A stretch of 64,000 bases of DNA from Leptospira weilii (GCF_006874765.1 NZ_CP040840.1:1310001-1374000); one strand, 5' to 3'. Positions 1 to 30,634 are shown, counted from the first letter of the stretch. Notes: generated by a model not told the origin, from the letters alone. Made by a program: numbers and translations.

Positions 1-1
1 T

Positions 2-223
2 ACTTATTATCAGAACGGATTTTCTAAAAAGCTAGAAAGTGGTCAGGTGATTACGATCGAACCTGGGCTTTATTTCGATCCTACCGATCTTGAAATTCCG
101 GAAAAATTCCGAGGGATCGGAGTTCGAATCGAAGACGACGTTCTCGTACAAGGTTCTAATCCTTTAAACCTGACTTCGATGATTCCCAAGGAAATCGATG
201 AGATAGAATCTAGAAAAAATTAA
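2..223 (+). CDS. M24-family metallopeptidase (Xaa-Pro aminopeptidase type), C-terminal end only
   Basis: The reading frame is open from the left edge and stops with TAA at 221-223, giving 73 residues. It contains an EPGLYF segment and then RGIGVRIEDDVLV, the pattern that ends pita-bread (M24) aminopeptidases; the Glu of EPG and the Glu of RIEDD are metal ligands in that family. The enzyme would remove an N-terminal residue preceding proline in the cytoplasm. The start and the other metal ligands lie outside the window, so the subfamily (PepP, PepQ or other) cannot be settled. Confidence 0.8.
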   Translation, partial: TYYQNGFSKKLESGQVITIEPGLYFDPTDLEIPEKFRGIGVRIEDDVLVQGSNPLNLTSMIPKEIDEIESRKN

Positions 224-449
224 CATCTCGCCGCTTTTCTTACGGATCGAATTTTTTTGTTATAAAACTATGGAAATCCAAATGTGCAATCGTATTCCGA
301 TCCCAAGTTAAATTCGATAGGTTATTTTATTATGCAATTCATATGTGCGGGAATATTCGCTTCTGAAATTATACCAAATCAATTCGTTTAACAATTAATA
401 GACGAGGATTCCAAAGTCTCACAGGTATAACGAAAACAAGATGTTTAAG

Positions 450-465
450 TTGTAGGAACTCCGAC
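450..465. repeat. Short dispersed imperfect palindrome (GTAGGAACTCC type)
   Basis: The sequence TTGTAGGAACTCCGAC is a member of a short imperfect palindrome with a GGAACT core. Relatives lie at 25700, 25745 and, inverted, at 26001. It sits in the 336-bp space between the M24 peptidase and kdpE, where I see no gene, tRNA or clear terminator. Confidence 0.45.
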
Positions 466-559
466 GAGAATTTAGCAACGAAAAATACTGTTTGAAAGCC
501 CATAGGGATGTGATCTGCGGGTTTTATTTCTTCTTTCAAAAATAAATACACAAACTCTA

Positions 560-1243
<684 letters not shown>

Positions 1244-1246
1244 GGT

Positions 1247-3870
1247 TCAACCCGGTTTTACCGGAATGTCGATACAAAACCTGGCCCCTCCTTCCTTGCG
1301 ATTCTCCGCGATCAAAGTTCCTTTGTGGGTTTCCACGATGGACTTACTGATCGAAAGACCGAGTCCGCTTCCTATGTGACTTTGATTTTTACTTCGATAA
1401 AATTTCTCGAAGATTTTATCAAGTTCTTCTTCCGGAATTCCGGGGCCGCTGTCTTCCACAACGTATTTCATCTTATCCTTATCGGGAAGAAGTTCGATGA
1501 CAACGGGAGATCCTTCCGGAGAAATCTGAACCGCGTTGAAAACTACGTTGAATAGAGCCTGCTCCATCAGAGTAAAATCCATCCAAGTGGGAATCGGATT
1601 TTCGGGAAGATGAATCACACAACTGCTGCTCTTAACGGTTTGTCTGAGTCTTCGTACTACTACGCGCACAAGATCGGAAGGGTCGTGCCAATCCATTCTC
1701 AATTTTAAAAAACCGGATTCGTAACGACTCATGTCCAGTAGATTGCCGAGAAGAAGATTCAGGATTATACTGCTTTCGTTGATTTCGTTTAACAATTCTA
1801 TGCGCGCCGTCGATGATTTGTCTATTTCCGGTTCTAAAAGCGCCGTGACCGCGCCTCGTATCGCGGAGAGAGGAGTTTTCAGTTCGTGAGAAAGGGAATT
1901 GAAGATGATCGTATATAGACGTTCGGATTGATTTGCGAGATATCTGGTTCGTGTCTCTTCGGATAACAATTCTCGTTCCAAAGCGAGTGCGATTTGATTT
2001 CCCATCGTGAGCAGAAGATTTTCCTGATCAAGATTCAATTTTTCACTTAGAGCGATACCGATGACGCCGATGATTTTTCCGGGAGCGATCATCGGAAAAT
2101 AAGTTCCCAAAGATAAGGAGAGCGTATCCGTAAATTTTCCCGCGGAGATTTTGTTCTTATATGTCCAGTTTGCGACCGCCGTTTCTTTCGCGTCCGGAAA
2201 AAAATTACCGGCCTTGGAAGAATTAGAATCTATGTTTCCCTGATTTTCGAAAAGAATCGCGACGTCCGTTTGAAAAATTTTTTTGAGATAGTCCGCGCCG
2301 ATCTGCGCGATTTGACGGATATCTCTTGCGTGCCCCAGTTCTTTGGAAAGCTCGTATAACGTTGTCAGGCGTAACTCGCGATTGACCAACACTTTTTCCT
2401 TTTGTCTCAATCTGGAAGTTACGTTTCCGATGATGATCGAAATAAAAAGAAAGGAACCGAACATCAGAATGTCTTCCAGTTTTTCGATAAAGAAAGTGTA
2501 TCGGGGAGGAATGAATAAAAAATCCCAAAAGATTCCGGACAACAGACCCGCCAAGATGGTTGGGCCTTTGGAGAAGACGGAGCCGATTCCCGATACGAAA
2601 AAAAGATATAAGAAGGAAATGCTCCAGTAACCCGTAAGAGGTTCCAAGAAAAGACTGATACACGTTGCCAACAAAATGAGCGCTAGGGAGGCGACGTATT
2701 GTTTTCCTCCCGACGAAGTTTTTAAGAATCTGCCCAGCGCGGATTCTTCTCCCGAAAAAGAAGTATGATCGTAAGGAACCAGACAGAGTTCGAAGTTCGA
2801 CGTGATCCTTGCGAGTTTGGAAGAGGGGGAATTCCATTTCTTCCACCAAGACATCGGTGGTTTTCCCAATACGACGCGCGTTATGTTTTTTTGTTCGGCT
2901 ATACGAAGGATTGCGTCCGCAGGATCTTCGTCGGCGGCGTATAGAATTTCGGAACCGAGTTCTCTCGCAAAGTTCAGATTCTTTTCAAGCTGACTGATAT
3001 TCTCCTTGGAAAGATTTTCCCTTGTCTGATTGTAGATCGCGAACAATTCTCCATTTCTTTCGTAGGCGAGACGTTTCGCATAACGTAATAAGGAATAGGA
3101 GTTCGGACTCGCGCTGATCGCCACTAGAATTTTTTCCCTGAACTTCACGGAGTCGGGAGAAGTGGTTACGTGTCGTGCGGTGTAGTTGAGCGCGGTCTCT
3201 CGGAGAAAGGTAAGATTCTCCTGTTTAAAAAAATGATCCACCGCGATGTTCGCTTTTTCGGGAACGTAGACTTTTCCTTCCTGCAGACGTTTTCTGAGAT
3301 CGTCCGGAGAAAGATCGATCAATAGGATTTCGTCCGCCACGTCCAGAACCGAATCCGGAATCGTTTCCCTGATTTTTACGGACGTGTTTTTTTCGACTGC
3401 CTCCACTTGACTTTCCAAATGTTGAACATTCAAAGTTGTGAATACGCTTATACTGTGATTTAAAATTTCGACGACGTCCTGATAACGCTTTACGTGTCTG
3501 CTTCCCGGTATGTTCGTATGCGCGAATTCGTCGATTAATACGACTTCGGGTTTTCGTTTGAGAATTGCGTCAATGTCCATCTCTTCGAATCGGATTCCTC
3601 TGTGTTCTATGTTTTTTCGAGGAAGAATTTCCAGTCCTTCCGACAATTCTTCCGTTTCCTTTCTTCCGTGGGTTTCGATGTAACCCACAACCACGTCCAC
3701 TCCTTCTTTTTTAAGAGCGCGCGCTGCGTTTAACATCGCGTAGGTTTTGCCGACCCCGGCGACCATACCGAAAAAGATTTTCAATTTTCCCGAAATGGAT
3801 TTCTTTTCTTCGGCTTGGATCTTGCGGAGAAGTTCGTCCGGATCCAATTTGGATTTTTCGCTCCAGTCGG

Positions 3871-3874
<4 letters not shown>
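1247..3874 (-). CDS. kdpD: Sensor histidine kinase KdpD
   Basis: An 875-residue membrane sensor with the full KdpD layout. The N-terminal KdpD domain carries a Walker A-like GMVAGVGKT near residue 36 and a Walker B-like [12 protein letters not shown] universal-stress-like domain follows (about 250-370), then four closely spaced membrane helices (about 395-505), a GAF-like region and the kinase core. The phospho-accepting His is His663 in [15 protein letters not shown], and the ATP lid reads [14 protein letters not shown]. It senses K+ limitation and turgor and phosphorylates KdpE. Its ATG overlaps the kdpC stop by 4 bp (3871-3874), indicating translational coupling. Length is close to the E. 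coli protein (about 894). Confidence 0.96.
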
Positions 3875-4455
<581 letters not shown>

Positions 4456-4465
4456 GGAATTTTCC

Positions 4466-6550
<2,085 letters not shown>

Positions 6551-6560
6551 CCGATTCTCC

Positions 6561-8237
<1,677 letters not shown>

Positions 8238-8246
8238 AAAACCTCC

Positions 8247-8336
8247 TTAGAATTTCTCCGGTTTGAAAATAGAATACGCCAAATAGACAAGACAAAGCCC
8301 GCCCATGCCGAGGGCCAAGATTGTTTCCGGATTCAT
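8247..8336 (-). CDS. kdpF: KdpF, small membrane subunit of the Kdp ATPase
   Basis: A 29-residue ORF starting MNPETILALG and ending FKPEKF, with one hydrophobic helix (about 5-24). Size, a single membrane segment and position immediately upstream of kdpA (9 bp) are exactly those of KdpF, a lipid-like stabilising peptide of the KdpFABC complex. An AGGAAA ribosome-binding sequence lies 7-8 bp upstream of the ATG. The gene is below usual annotation size limits and could easily be missed. Confidence 0.85.
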   Translation of the reverse strand: MNPETILALGMGGLCLVYLAYSIFKPEKF

Positions 8337-8429
8337 AATATATCGTTTCCTGAATGTGTCTGATGAGATGCGGGTTTAAGCGCGGGAGTTTGGAGATCGA
8401 AAATGAAAGTCAAATTCTTCATGTTATTT

Positions 8430-8458
8430 AGTAGACCACGAAGTCGTTTCCCGGTCAA
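8430..8458 (-). promoter_or_regulatory. Candidate kdp operon promoter
   Basis: On the minus strand a TTGACC (8453-8458) is followed after exactly 17 bp by TCTACT (8430-8435), about 95 bp upstream of kdpF. The -35 is good and the -10 weak (4 of 6), as expected for an activator-dependent promoter such as one controlled by KdpE. No KdpE site could be defined by eye. Confidence 0.4.
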
Positions 8459-8698
8459 GAGCGCTCGGGTTAAAGGGCGGAAAACGAAGTTAAGAAGTTG
8501 TTAGGATTCGGGGAAAACAGGCATGATTTGAAACCGGAAGCAAATTCGGTCTTAAACGGGGAAGTTCGCTCGGATGTATCGATAGAGCAACCGATCCAAT
8601 TCAAGATAGAATATCAGATTTCCTTAAATCAATTATAAAATTCGGAGATTCCCGTTTTGTAAAGGAAGAGTATTTTTTAAAATCCATTTGAAAAAAAC

Positions 8699-8746
8699 TT
8701 GATTTCTAAGGCGTTCTTAAAGATAAACATGTAAGCAATTGCTTAC
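8699..8746 (+). promoter_or_regulatory. Candidate promoter with 16-bp perfect palindromic operator
   Basis: GTAAGCAATTGCTTAC at 8731-8746 is a perfect 16-bp palindrome. A possible promoter just upstream has TTGATT (8699-8704), a 17-bp gap and GATAAA (8722-8727), so the palindrome would cover the transcription start. It is shaped like a TetR-family operator and resembles the site in front of the tetR gene at 13232 (GTGAGTAATCACTCAC). It precedes the phosphoethanolamine-transferase-like gene at 8857. Confidence 0.45.
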
Positions 8747-8856
8747 TATACAGAATGGGGAATGTTTCTTTCCCTGCCGGCTTATGATTCGAATCAAAAA
8801 TAAAATTTCGTATCAAGATAAGATCGGTTTTATTTCAAGTAAGAACGGAGTATTGT

Positions 8857-10782
<1,926 letters not shown>

Positions 10783-10804
10783 TCCTTACGGATAATTTTG
10801 TAAT

Positions 10805-10830
10805 TTAACGTGAGTTCGGCGGTTGAAAGT
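10805..10830. repeat. Dispersed repeat with TTAACGTGAGTTCG core
   Basis: The 26 bp starting TTAACGTGAGTTCGGCGG recur with one mismatch at 25315-25340, and the 14-bp core recurs inverted at 25448-25461. It lies between two convergent genes, where no classical hairpin-plus-T terminator is visible. Confidence 0.5.
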
Positions 10831-10855
10831 GAGAAAGAATCTTCCTATATGTTGT

Positions 10856-12844
<1,989 letters not shown>

Positions 12845-12970
12845 TCTGACTCTTTTTGCGTATGAAATGGATTGAGAATTAAAAACCGGATTCTCAAAAC
12901 GTATAGTTATAATAGGTTTGAGTGGAGGTAGGCGCTCAAGTCAAAAATATTTTTGCTCGAATACGATTCC

Positions 12971-13033
12971 TACTCATCTCTAGAATAAAGTGTCCAAAAT
13001 TCTGCGTCTGAGCGCGGGATTTGTGCTCATATT
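12971..13033 (+). repeat. Dispersed repeat family A, copy 1
   Basis: About 63 bp beginning TACTCATCTCTAGAATAAAG and containing AAAATTCTGCGTCT and GGGATTTGTGCTCA. Related copies are at 18148-18212 (same strand) and 30635-30703 (opposite strand). All are intergenic. Confidence 0.7.
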
Positions 13034-13202
13034 CTATTTTATAAGATCGGTAAAAAATACATTTCTTGAGTTCTACCGCCACGAACGGATCAGAACGTTA
13101 TTTCTATTGTCGTTACAAGTGTTTCTTTCCGGTGCAAAAATTGAGTTTCGAGTTTGTGAAATTAAAGTCGTGAAAAATCGGGAATTAAAAAGAATTTGAG
13201 CC

Positions 13203-13247
13203 TTGACAAATTTTATGTGTCTCAATAATAAGTGAGTAATCACTCAC
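13203..13247 (+). promoter_or_regulatory. tetR promoter with overlapping palindromic operator
   Basis: TTGACA (13203-13208), a 17-bp spacer and TAATAA (13226-13231) form a near-consensus promoter. The inverted repeat GTGAGTAATCACTCAC (13232-13247) lies right after the -10 and ends one base before the ATG of the TetR gene. This geometry is typical of autorepression by a TetR protein. Confidence 0.75.
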
Positions 13248-13248
13248 C

Positions 13249-14013
13249 ATGAATTTGCAAGCACAAGCACAAGCACAAGAAGAAGAAGTGCAAAACAGTA
13301 TCGAACTTGATCGGAATTGGCCGGAAGGACAAAAAAAAATCTTTTTGGCAGCGGTTGAGATATTTGCTCAAAAAGGTTTTTCTGCCGCAACTACGGGAGA
13401 GATCGCCAAAAAGGCCGGAGTCGCGGAAGGGTTGATCTTCAAATATTTTAAGAGTAAAAAGGAACTTCTTCTAAGTTTAGTATTGCCAATCCTGGAAGAT
13501 TTTATTGCGCCGCTTTCGCTCAAAAGATTGCAGGCGATCTTTACTCAGGAGTTTTCGACTTTAGAAGAATTTCTTACGGCGATTTTCGAAGAAAGGGTAG
13601 CGTTCATCGTAAAAAATAGGCATTTATTTCGGATTATTTTTCAAGAAGCTTTTATCACGTTCGAGATTCAAGCCGTTTTGAAACAAGTTTTCAAAGAAAA
13701 ATTGGCGCCTAAGCTTAAGGAATGTCTTAAAAACTTTCAAGAAAGAGGAATGATTGCGGAGCTGCCGATCGATTCCGTGTTTCGTTTTATTGCGTCCAAT
13801 CTTGCCGGATACGTCTTATTTACGGAAATTCTCTACAGACCGGAGGCGGAAGAAGACTATCGGAGCGGGGAAGAGGAGTTGAAGAGAACAATCGAATTTA
13901 TAGCAAGAGGACTTAGGCCTCAAACGAAAGAGGAACCGGCTTTGAAACCTCGAACCAAGAAGAAGTCATCTACTCCCGCGGCGACGAAAGTGAAGAAAAA
14001 AAAGAAGTCTTAG
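13249..14013 (+). CDS. TetR/AcrR-family transcriptional regulator
   Basis: 254 residues. The N-terminal helix-turn-helix (about 28-75) contains TTGEIAKKAGVAEGLIFKYF followed by KSKKELL, the TetR signature; the rest is a helical ligand domain and a Lys-rich tail (last 30 residues). It heads an efflux operon and its operator overlaps its own start codon, so it probably represses itself and the downstream membrane-fusion/ABC genes. The first codons contain a tandem GCACAA hexamer giving AQAQAQ before the HTH, an in-frame microsatellite. The ligand cannot be predicted. Confidence 0.92.
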   Translation: MNLQAQAQAQEEEVQNSIELDRNWPEGQKKIFLAAVEIFAQKGFSAATTGEIAKKAGVAEGLIFKYFKSKKELLLSLVLPILEDFIAPLSLKRLQAIFTQEFSTLEEFLTAIFEERVAFIVKNRHLFRIIFQEAFITFEIQAVLKQVFKEKLAPKLKECLKNFQERGMIAELPIDSVFRFIASNLAGYVLFTEILYRPEAEEDYRSGEEELKRTIEFIARGLRPQTKEEPALKPRTKKKSSTPAATKVKKKKKS

Positions 14014-14033
14014 TGTTCTTATTAGGAATTTGT

Positions 14034-16087
<2,054 letters not shown>

Positions 16088-16088
16088 G

Positions 16089-16808
<720 letters not shown>

Positions 16809-16873
16809 ATACTTCTCAAGCGGGAAAAGTTTTCGGATAGGCATTCAAATCCCCATTTTTCATTCTGCGTTTT

Positions 16874-18094
<1,221 letters not shown>

Positions 18095-18147
18095 AGGCCT
18101 TGATTTATTATAAAAAGAATTTCCAAGTAAATGAATAATATTCTTAC

Positions 18148-18212
18148 TACTCATCTCTACATAATAGAGTGTCTAAAATTCTGCGTCTAAACATGGGATT
18201 TGTGCTCAAATT
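18148..18212 (+). repeat. Dispersed repeat family A, copy 2
   Basis: A 65-bp stretch matching 12971-13033 over nearly its whole length (shared AAAATTCTGCGTCT and GGGATTTGTGCTCA). It opens a gene-free stretch of about 1.3 kb (18095-19392) that is filled mostly with repeats and decayed sequence. Confidence 0.7.
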
Positions 18213-18293
18213 AAGGGTATTCTAGTAACGTAGACGATGCTATCAATTTATCCAAGAAAGTTAGAATATATTTTTGTAGTAAAAATTTTAAGA

Positions 18294-18360
18294 ATCGGAC
18301 GTATAAAAATAGCACTGAAAACTAACGGTTGATTTTACAAAGATGAGGAAGCCCTCAAAA
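18294..18360 (+). repeat. MITE-like element, partial copy (left half)
   Basis: The sequence from AATCGGACGTATAAAAATAG through the CCTCAAAAA stretch matches the left halves of the elements at 18935 and 19200. The right half with the terminal inverted repeat is not seen, so this is a truncated copy. Confidence 0.5.
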
Positions 18361-18523
18361 ATTGCGTCTAATTTTGATTGTTTCAAGTAGATTCCACGTT
18401 CTAACTTTTGAAACAAGATTGCTTGAAAGAAAATTAGAAACAATGAATATTCAAATTTATTGTAATTCTGCGGTTAGAAATATTTATCCTTCGAATATGC
18501 AGCGTTCGATGGGAACCGGAAGG

Positions 18524-18663
18524 AAGGGCTTATCAATTGTATTTGAGAGAACAGGCGAAATCAAAGGATGTAGTTGATATATTAGATATGACAATCTTTT
18601 GGAGTTTGTGACCTTGGATGAACAAGAAAAATTTTATAGAGATTGGATTTCTAGTTTAGCGTG
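18524..18663 (+). pseudogene. Possible remnant of a small gene
   Basis: Two frames joined by a shift read like real protein: GRAYQLYLREQAKSKDVVD and then LLEFVTLDEQEKFYRDWISS before a TGA at 18661-18663. There is no intact start and the frame changes near 18590. The family is not recognised. The call rests only on the amino-acid composition and is weak. Confidence 0.25.
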
Positions 18664-18934
18664 AATTTATAAAAAATTAACGTTTTTTCGTTTTTGTACA
18701 CAGAGATATTTCCGAAAATTTAAAATATCAAAGAAAAGATTCGGGTTAGAACTTTAAATTGTTGTGGAACCTTGATGCCTCTATTCAACATCTTAACGGA
18801 TGGTCTGTTTAAATTTATATTTGAGAAAAGTGAAATATTTGAATATGGAGAATTGATTTTTTTGTGTGTAAATTAAAACAACGTTGGTTTTGGACGATTT
18901 AAATTGAGTTCATTTTGTGGCTACTCAGAATTAC

Positions 18935-19103
18935 TACTCGGACGCATAAAAATAATACTAATGTTAAGCGACAGGAACCTCAAAAATAGATCTACCTTAA
19001 CAAAATGCTTTAAATCCAGATTTTAAGGCATTTTAGAGAATTATTAAAATATTTCAATATTTTAAACAATCCGATTGAAGTATTCTACTCATGCGTCCGA
19101 GTA
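18935..19103. mobile_element. MITE-like element 1 (169 bp, 13-bp terminal inverted repeats)
   Basis: The ends TACTCGGACGCAT (18935-18947) and ATGCGTCCGAGTA (19091-19103) are perfect 13-bp inverted repeats. The inside is AT-rich and has no ORF. It shares its left segment (TAAAAATAATACT) and right segment (TTTTAGA..ATTAAAATATT) with the element at 19200. This is the form of a non-autonomous transposable element; no target-site duplication is obvious. Confidence 0.6.
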
Positions 19104-19199
19104 CTTAGTCTAAACACGGAACTCTTACAAATCGCGAACTTGCAGTAAATCCGCTCATTATAAAATTTAAGCCTATTCCAAAACCTCAAAAGATATACG

Positions 19200-19360
19200 A
19201 CTCGGACGTCTAAAAATGATACTCAAAAATAAGCGGTCGATTTGCAAAAGTGTGGCGGTTCTCAAAATCAAATCGGGAATCTCAGACTTTTAGAGGAAGA
19301 TTAAAATATTATAATTTTAGAAATAAGTTTATCATAGTACTCTATTCGTGCGTTCGAGTA
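19200..19360. mobile_element. MITE-like element 2 (about 161 bp)
   Basis: The left end ACTCGGACGTCTAAAAATG and right end CGTTCGAGTA form imperfect inverted repeats (8 of 9 at the tips). The interior is homologous to element 1, with an extra segment GCGGTCGATTTGCAAAAGTG that is also present in the partial copy at 18294. No coding capacity. Confidence 0.55.
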
Positions 19361-19392
19361 GTAGGTTCTTAATTTTATAGAAATGGGAAAAA

Positions 19393-21340
<1,948 letters not shown>

Positions 21341-21419
21341 GCTAAATCCTTATCACAATTTCTATCTCGGAAAGCCACTGCAAAACTTCTTTCTAAAAAG
21401 AATCTTTTCGAAAACTTGA

Positions 21420-21488
<69 letters not shown>

Positions 21489-21513
21489 GAAAAAAGAAGG
21501 TTATGCACTTTCA

Positions 21514-21558
<45 letters not shown>

Positions 21559-21578
21559 CAAAGGAGAAACTTTGAGTT

Positions 21579-24611
<3,033 letters not shown>

Positions 24612-24707
24612 CCGGATGACTCTTCGCTCTTGTGAATCTTTTTAGGACCGATCGATTTTTTTCTGCATTGTAGGTTTTTTCTGTAACTCGAAAAAACCGA
24701 TCTAGAT

Positions 24708-25232
24708 ATGGAGAAAATATTTTTCAACGCGGATCAAAAAATCCAATCGACATTGTTAGAATCTAAAACGGAAACCGAAACAATTCTGTTTCCAGAATCA
24801 TATTTGAACACATTGACATTGGAACAGAGGAAAGCGCTTCCAAAAAGAATTCTTTCTCTTATGAAACGATATCAGAAATTCCTGGTTTCTAAGAGAAGAA
24901 TGAATCGTAAGGCCGGAAAGACTTTGTATCAAAGAGATCGAGGGAAGATGATTCGAATGAACATGAGAATCGATTGTAAGACTTGGGCTCTTTTAGGTGT
25001 TATTTCCGCGTCTCATGGCGTTTCGAGATGTTTTATGGTGAATTATCTTTTGTGGTTGGATGATTTGAAGGTCGGGGATTCTATCGATCTAGCTTTGAAT
25101 GTGGGATGTCCCTCCTTCCACAGTTCGTACAGTTATATCTGGCACCTCGATCTTACGAAAAACAAGATTAGTAAGAGATTGAAATTTGGTCCGAACCCAC
25201 TTCTAACGGTTCCGAAGGATTCTATTCCATAA
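24708..25232 (+). CDS. DUF1564-type Leptospira protein
   Basis: 174 residues, soluble, basic. The segment MRIDCKTWALLGVISASHGV followed by SRCFMVNYLLWLD is the hallmark of DUF1564, a family I know only from Leptospira, where many paralogues occur, often near mobile or phage-like regions. An N-terminal region includes LPKRILSLMKRYQKFL. Function unknown; the pattern could be a DNA-binding ribbon-helix-helix-like fold, which is only an inference. No clear ribosome-binding site precedes the ATG. Confidence 0.65.
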   Translation: MEKIFFNADQKIQSTLLESKTETETILFPESYLNTLTLEQRKALPKRILSLMKRYQKFLVSKRRMNRKAGKTLYQRDRGKMIRMNMRIDCKTWALLGVISASHGVSRCFMVNYLLWLDDLKVGDSIDLALNVGCPSFHSSYSYIWHLDLTKNKISKRLKFGPNPLLTVPKDSIP

Positions 25233-25314
25233 AAAAGATATCCTTTTTACAAGAGAATCGTTCCGCTTTCATTGGCAGCGAATTTAAAAGTATTCGCATC
25301 GATTCTTCGTATTC

Positions 25315-25340
25315 TTAACGTGAGTTCGGTGGTTGAAAGT
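25315..25340. repeat. TTAACGTGAGTTCG repeat, copy 2
   Basis: Matches 10805-10830 with one mismatch. Together with the inverted 14-mer at 25448-25461 it frames about 107 bp. This lies in a gene-free stretch of about 1 kb (25233-26256) that otherwise holds only short palindromes. Confidence 0.5.
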
Positions 25341-25399
25341 TTGGGCGAATCGCTCGCAGATTTCATAGCGAAAATGGCTCGCGACCGCGCTTTTCGTTT

Positions 25400-25439
<40 letters not shown>

Positions 25440-25447
25440 TGTTACGT

Positions 25448-25461
25448 CGAACTCACGTTAA
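25448..25461. repeat. Inverted copy of the TTAACGTGAGTTCG core
   Basis: CGAACTCACGTTAA is the exact reverse complement of the 14-bp core at 25315-25328. A further copy with one change (CGAACTTACGTTA) is at 25790-25802. Confidence 0.5.
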
Positions 25462-25699
25462 AAAGCGAGAGAAGCGTTCGTTATCTAACGAATGAGAAAA
25501 ACATTCGGCTGAAATAAACGACAACGATTTTTATAAGTCGGAAAATCTTTAAATCGTTTCTCTTTGCGACAATACTAGACCACATGGGTCGCTTCCCTCA
25601 GTTCATTCGAAAATAAATTTACTAAAAATAACGAGAGTTTGGCGTAAGGAATCGTCCGTAAAAAGTTGGAATTTGAGCTTTGTAAATCTATTCTTAAAA

Positions 25700-25714
25700 T
25701 GTAGGAACTACAAC
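25700..25714. repeat. GGAACT-core short palindrome
   Basis: TGTAGGAACTACAAC, same type as 450-465. Intergenic. Confidence 0.45.
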
Positions 25715-25736
25715 AGATCGCGATTTTACGAACAAA

Positions 25737-25766
25737 TTCTAAAAGTAGGAACTCATACTTTTAGAA
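25737..25766. repeat. Perfect 11-bp stem hairpin with GGAACTCA loop
   Basis: TTCTAAAAGTA (25737-25747) pairs perfectly with TACTTTTAGAA (25756-25766) around the loop GGAACTCA. The loop carries the GGAACT core of the dispersed palindrome family. There is no T-tract, so it does not look like an ordinary terminator. Confidence 0.5.
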
Positions 25767-26000
25767 AATTCTTTCTCATTTTCTTATACCGAACTTACGT
25801 TAAAAATAAGAAAACACGAGTCAATAGAATAAAACTCAAGCACGTTGCTCCCGTATGGTGTCGCAACGAGAAACCCAACACTCTACTAGGCAAAAGTAAC
25901 TGAAATCTGATCCCTAAAACCCTGGCATCTAAAACGTTTCCCACAAATTTTGTAGAAATCGCACTTGTCGTCCCGGATCGGCGCAAAAAAAGGATGCGAT

Positions 26001-26015
26001 TGTGGGAGTTCCCAC
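26001..26015. repeat. GTGGGAGTTCCCAC short palindrome
   Basis: TGTGGGAGTTCCCAC, the inverted form of the GGAACT-core family. An exact reverse complement of its 14-bp core lies inside the coding sequence at 31645-31658. Confidence 0.45.
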
Positions 26016-26256
26016 GTTTTAGTAGATACAGGCCTTTTTTTGACCTCAGTGAGCGGTTAAGAGGCCGAATATAAATAGAGCCCTAAATTTCATCGAGATT
26101 GTTAGACAAAGAGATTGAATTCAAAGGGACAATAAAAGGGATTTTAGATTTTAGGAGATTCTTACAAAGACGGTAGGATATCAAATGGGCTTTCGGAAAA
26201 AAAATTTCCTAAGATCGATTGAATCAAGCCGGATAAAGTCGGTTTAAAAAAGTAAG

Positions 26257-26739
<483 letters not shown>

Positions 26740-26763
26740 TCGGCGACGAAAATCGGGGATAGA

Positions 26764-29670
<2,907 letters not shown>

Positions 29671-29751
29671 AAAAGCTTGAGAGGCCCCGCGGCTTTTACC
29701 CTACCGCAGATTCTGCTTTACAAGGTTATAAATTTTATGTTAGGTTGAATA

Positions 29752-29983
<232 letters not shown>

Positions 29984-30421
29984 TTTGTTGTCGCTTTTAC
30001 GAAGCGATCTTCTGAGACAAGAGCGTATCAATCAGAATTCGAATTTAAATAGAATCTTTGGTTTCTTGCGTTCGGTAACGATTCAAGCGACTTCTAAAAA
30101 TTTCAAAGTCTGCAAGTTATCTGAATGGTCACCAAAACCTTGTAAATTCTTTTCACGTTTCTGTTCTTCGAATAAGAACGGAAATTTTTCATGATTTCAC
30201 ACTAAAACCTATTTCAAAAATATCTTATTTTTATTTAACGTTGAGTTTGAGCTAAGATCCGAGTTTCAAAACTTTTTGTACGTCGAGAGAGTAGTAATAT
30301 GTTTGTGAAATGTACAAATATTATTCAACACACCTTTTTTCGTGAAACTTGAAAAGGATTGTTTGGAAATTCAAACATACGTTTTAAAACGAACGCATCG
30401 AATGGTTGTAACTGATTTCTT

Positions 30422-30523
30422 TTAAGGTTGTGGGACAGCCCCTTTATGTAAAAGCAATAACGAGGTGAAGAGTATAGCCATAAAAAGTATCGAGATGGAA
30501 AGCACCATTAACATTTTTTTCAT
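30422..30523 (-). CDS. Candidate small single-span membrane peptide (33 aa)
   Basis: An ORF starting MKKMLMVLSISILFMAIL with a continuous hydrophobic helix (about 4-26) and a short polar end. Two Lys at the start fit an inserted small membrane protein. No ribosome-binding sequence is seen, so the call is weak. It lies in a gene-poor stretch (29984-31123). Confidence 0.3.
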   Translation of the reverse strand: MKKMLMVLSISILFMAILFTSLLLLHKGAVPQP

Positions 30524-30634
30524 TTTATCGAACCGAAGTTTTTTTCCGTAAAACAAAGAAGACACATTCTAAAAATAAAATATATCCCTTTGGAATGTTT
30601 TTTTTCGGGGGACAATATTTCATATAGATCGTTC

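Noticed and set aside
12990..13199. 69-codon ORF upstream of tetR
   Set aside because: It starts inside dispersed repeat A, which also occurs elsewhere without this frame, and has no ribosome-binding site.
18362..18577. 71-codon ORF in the repeat-rich gap
   Set aside because: No ribosome-binding site and an unlikely composition; the better-looking peptide traces here are in another frame and are broken.
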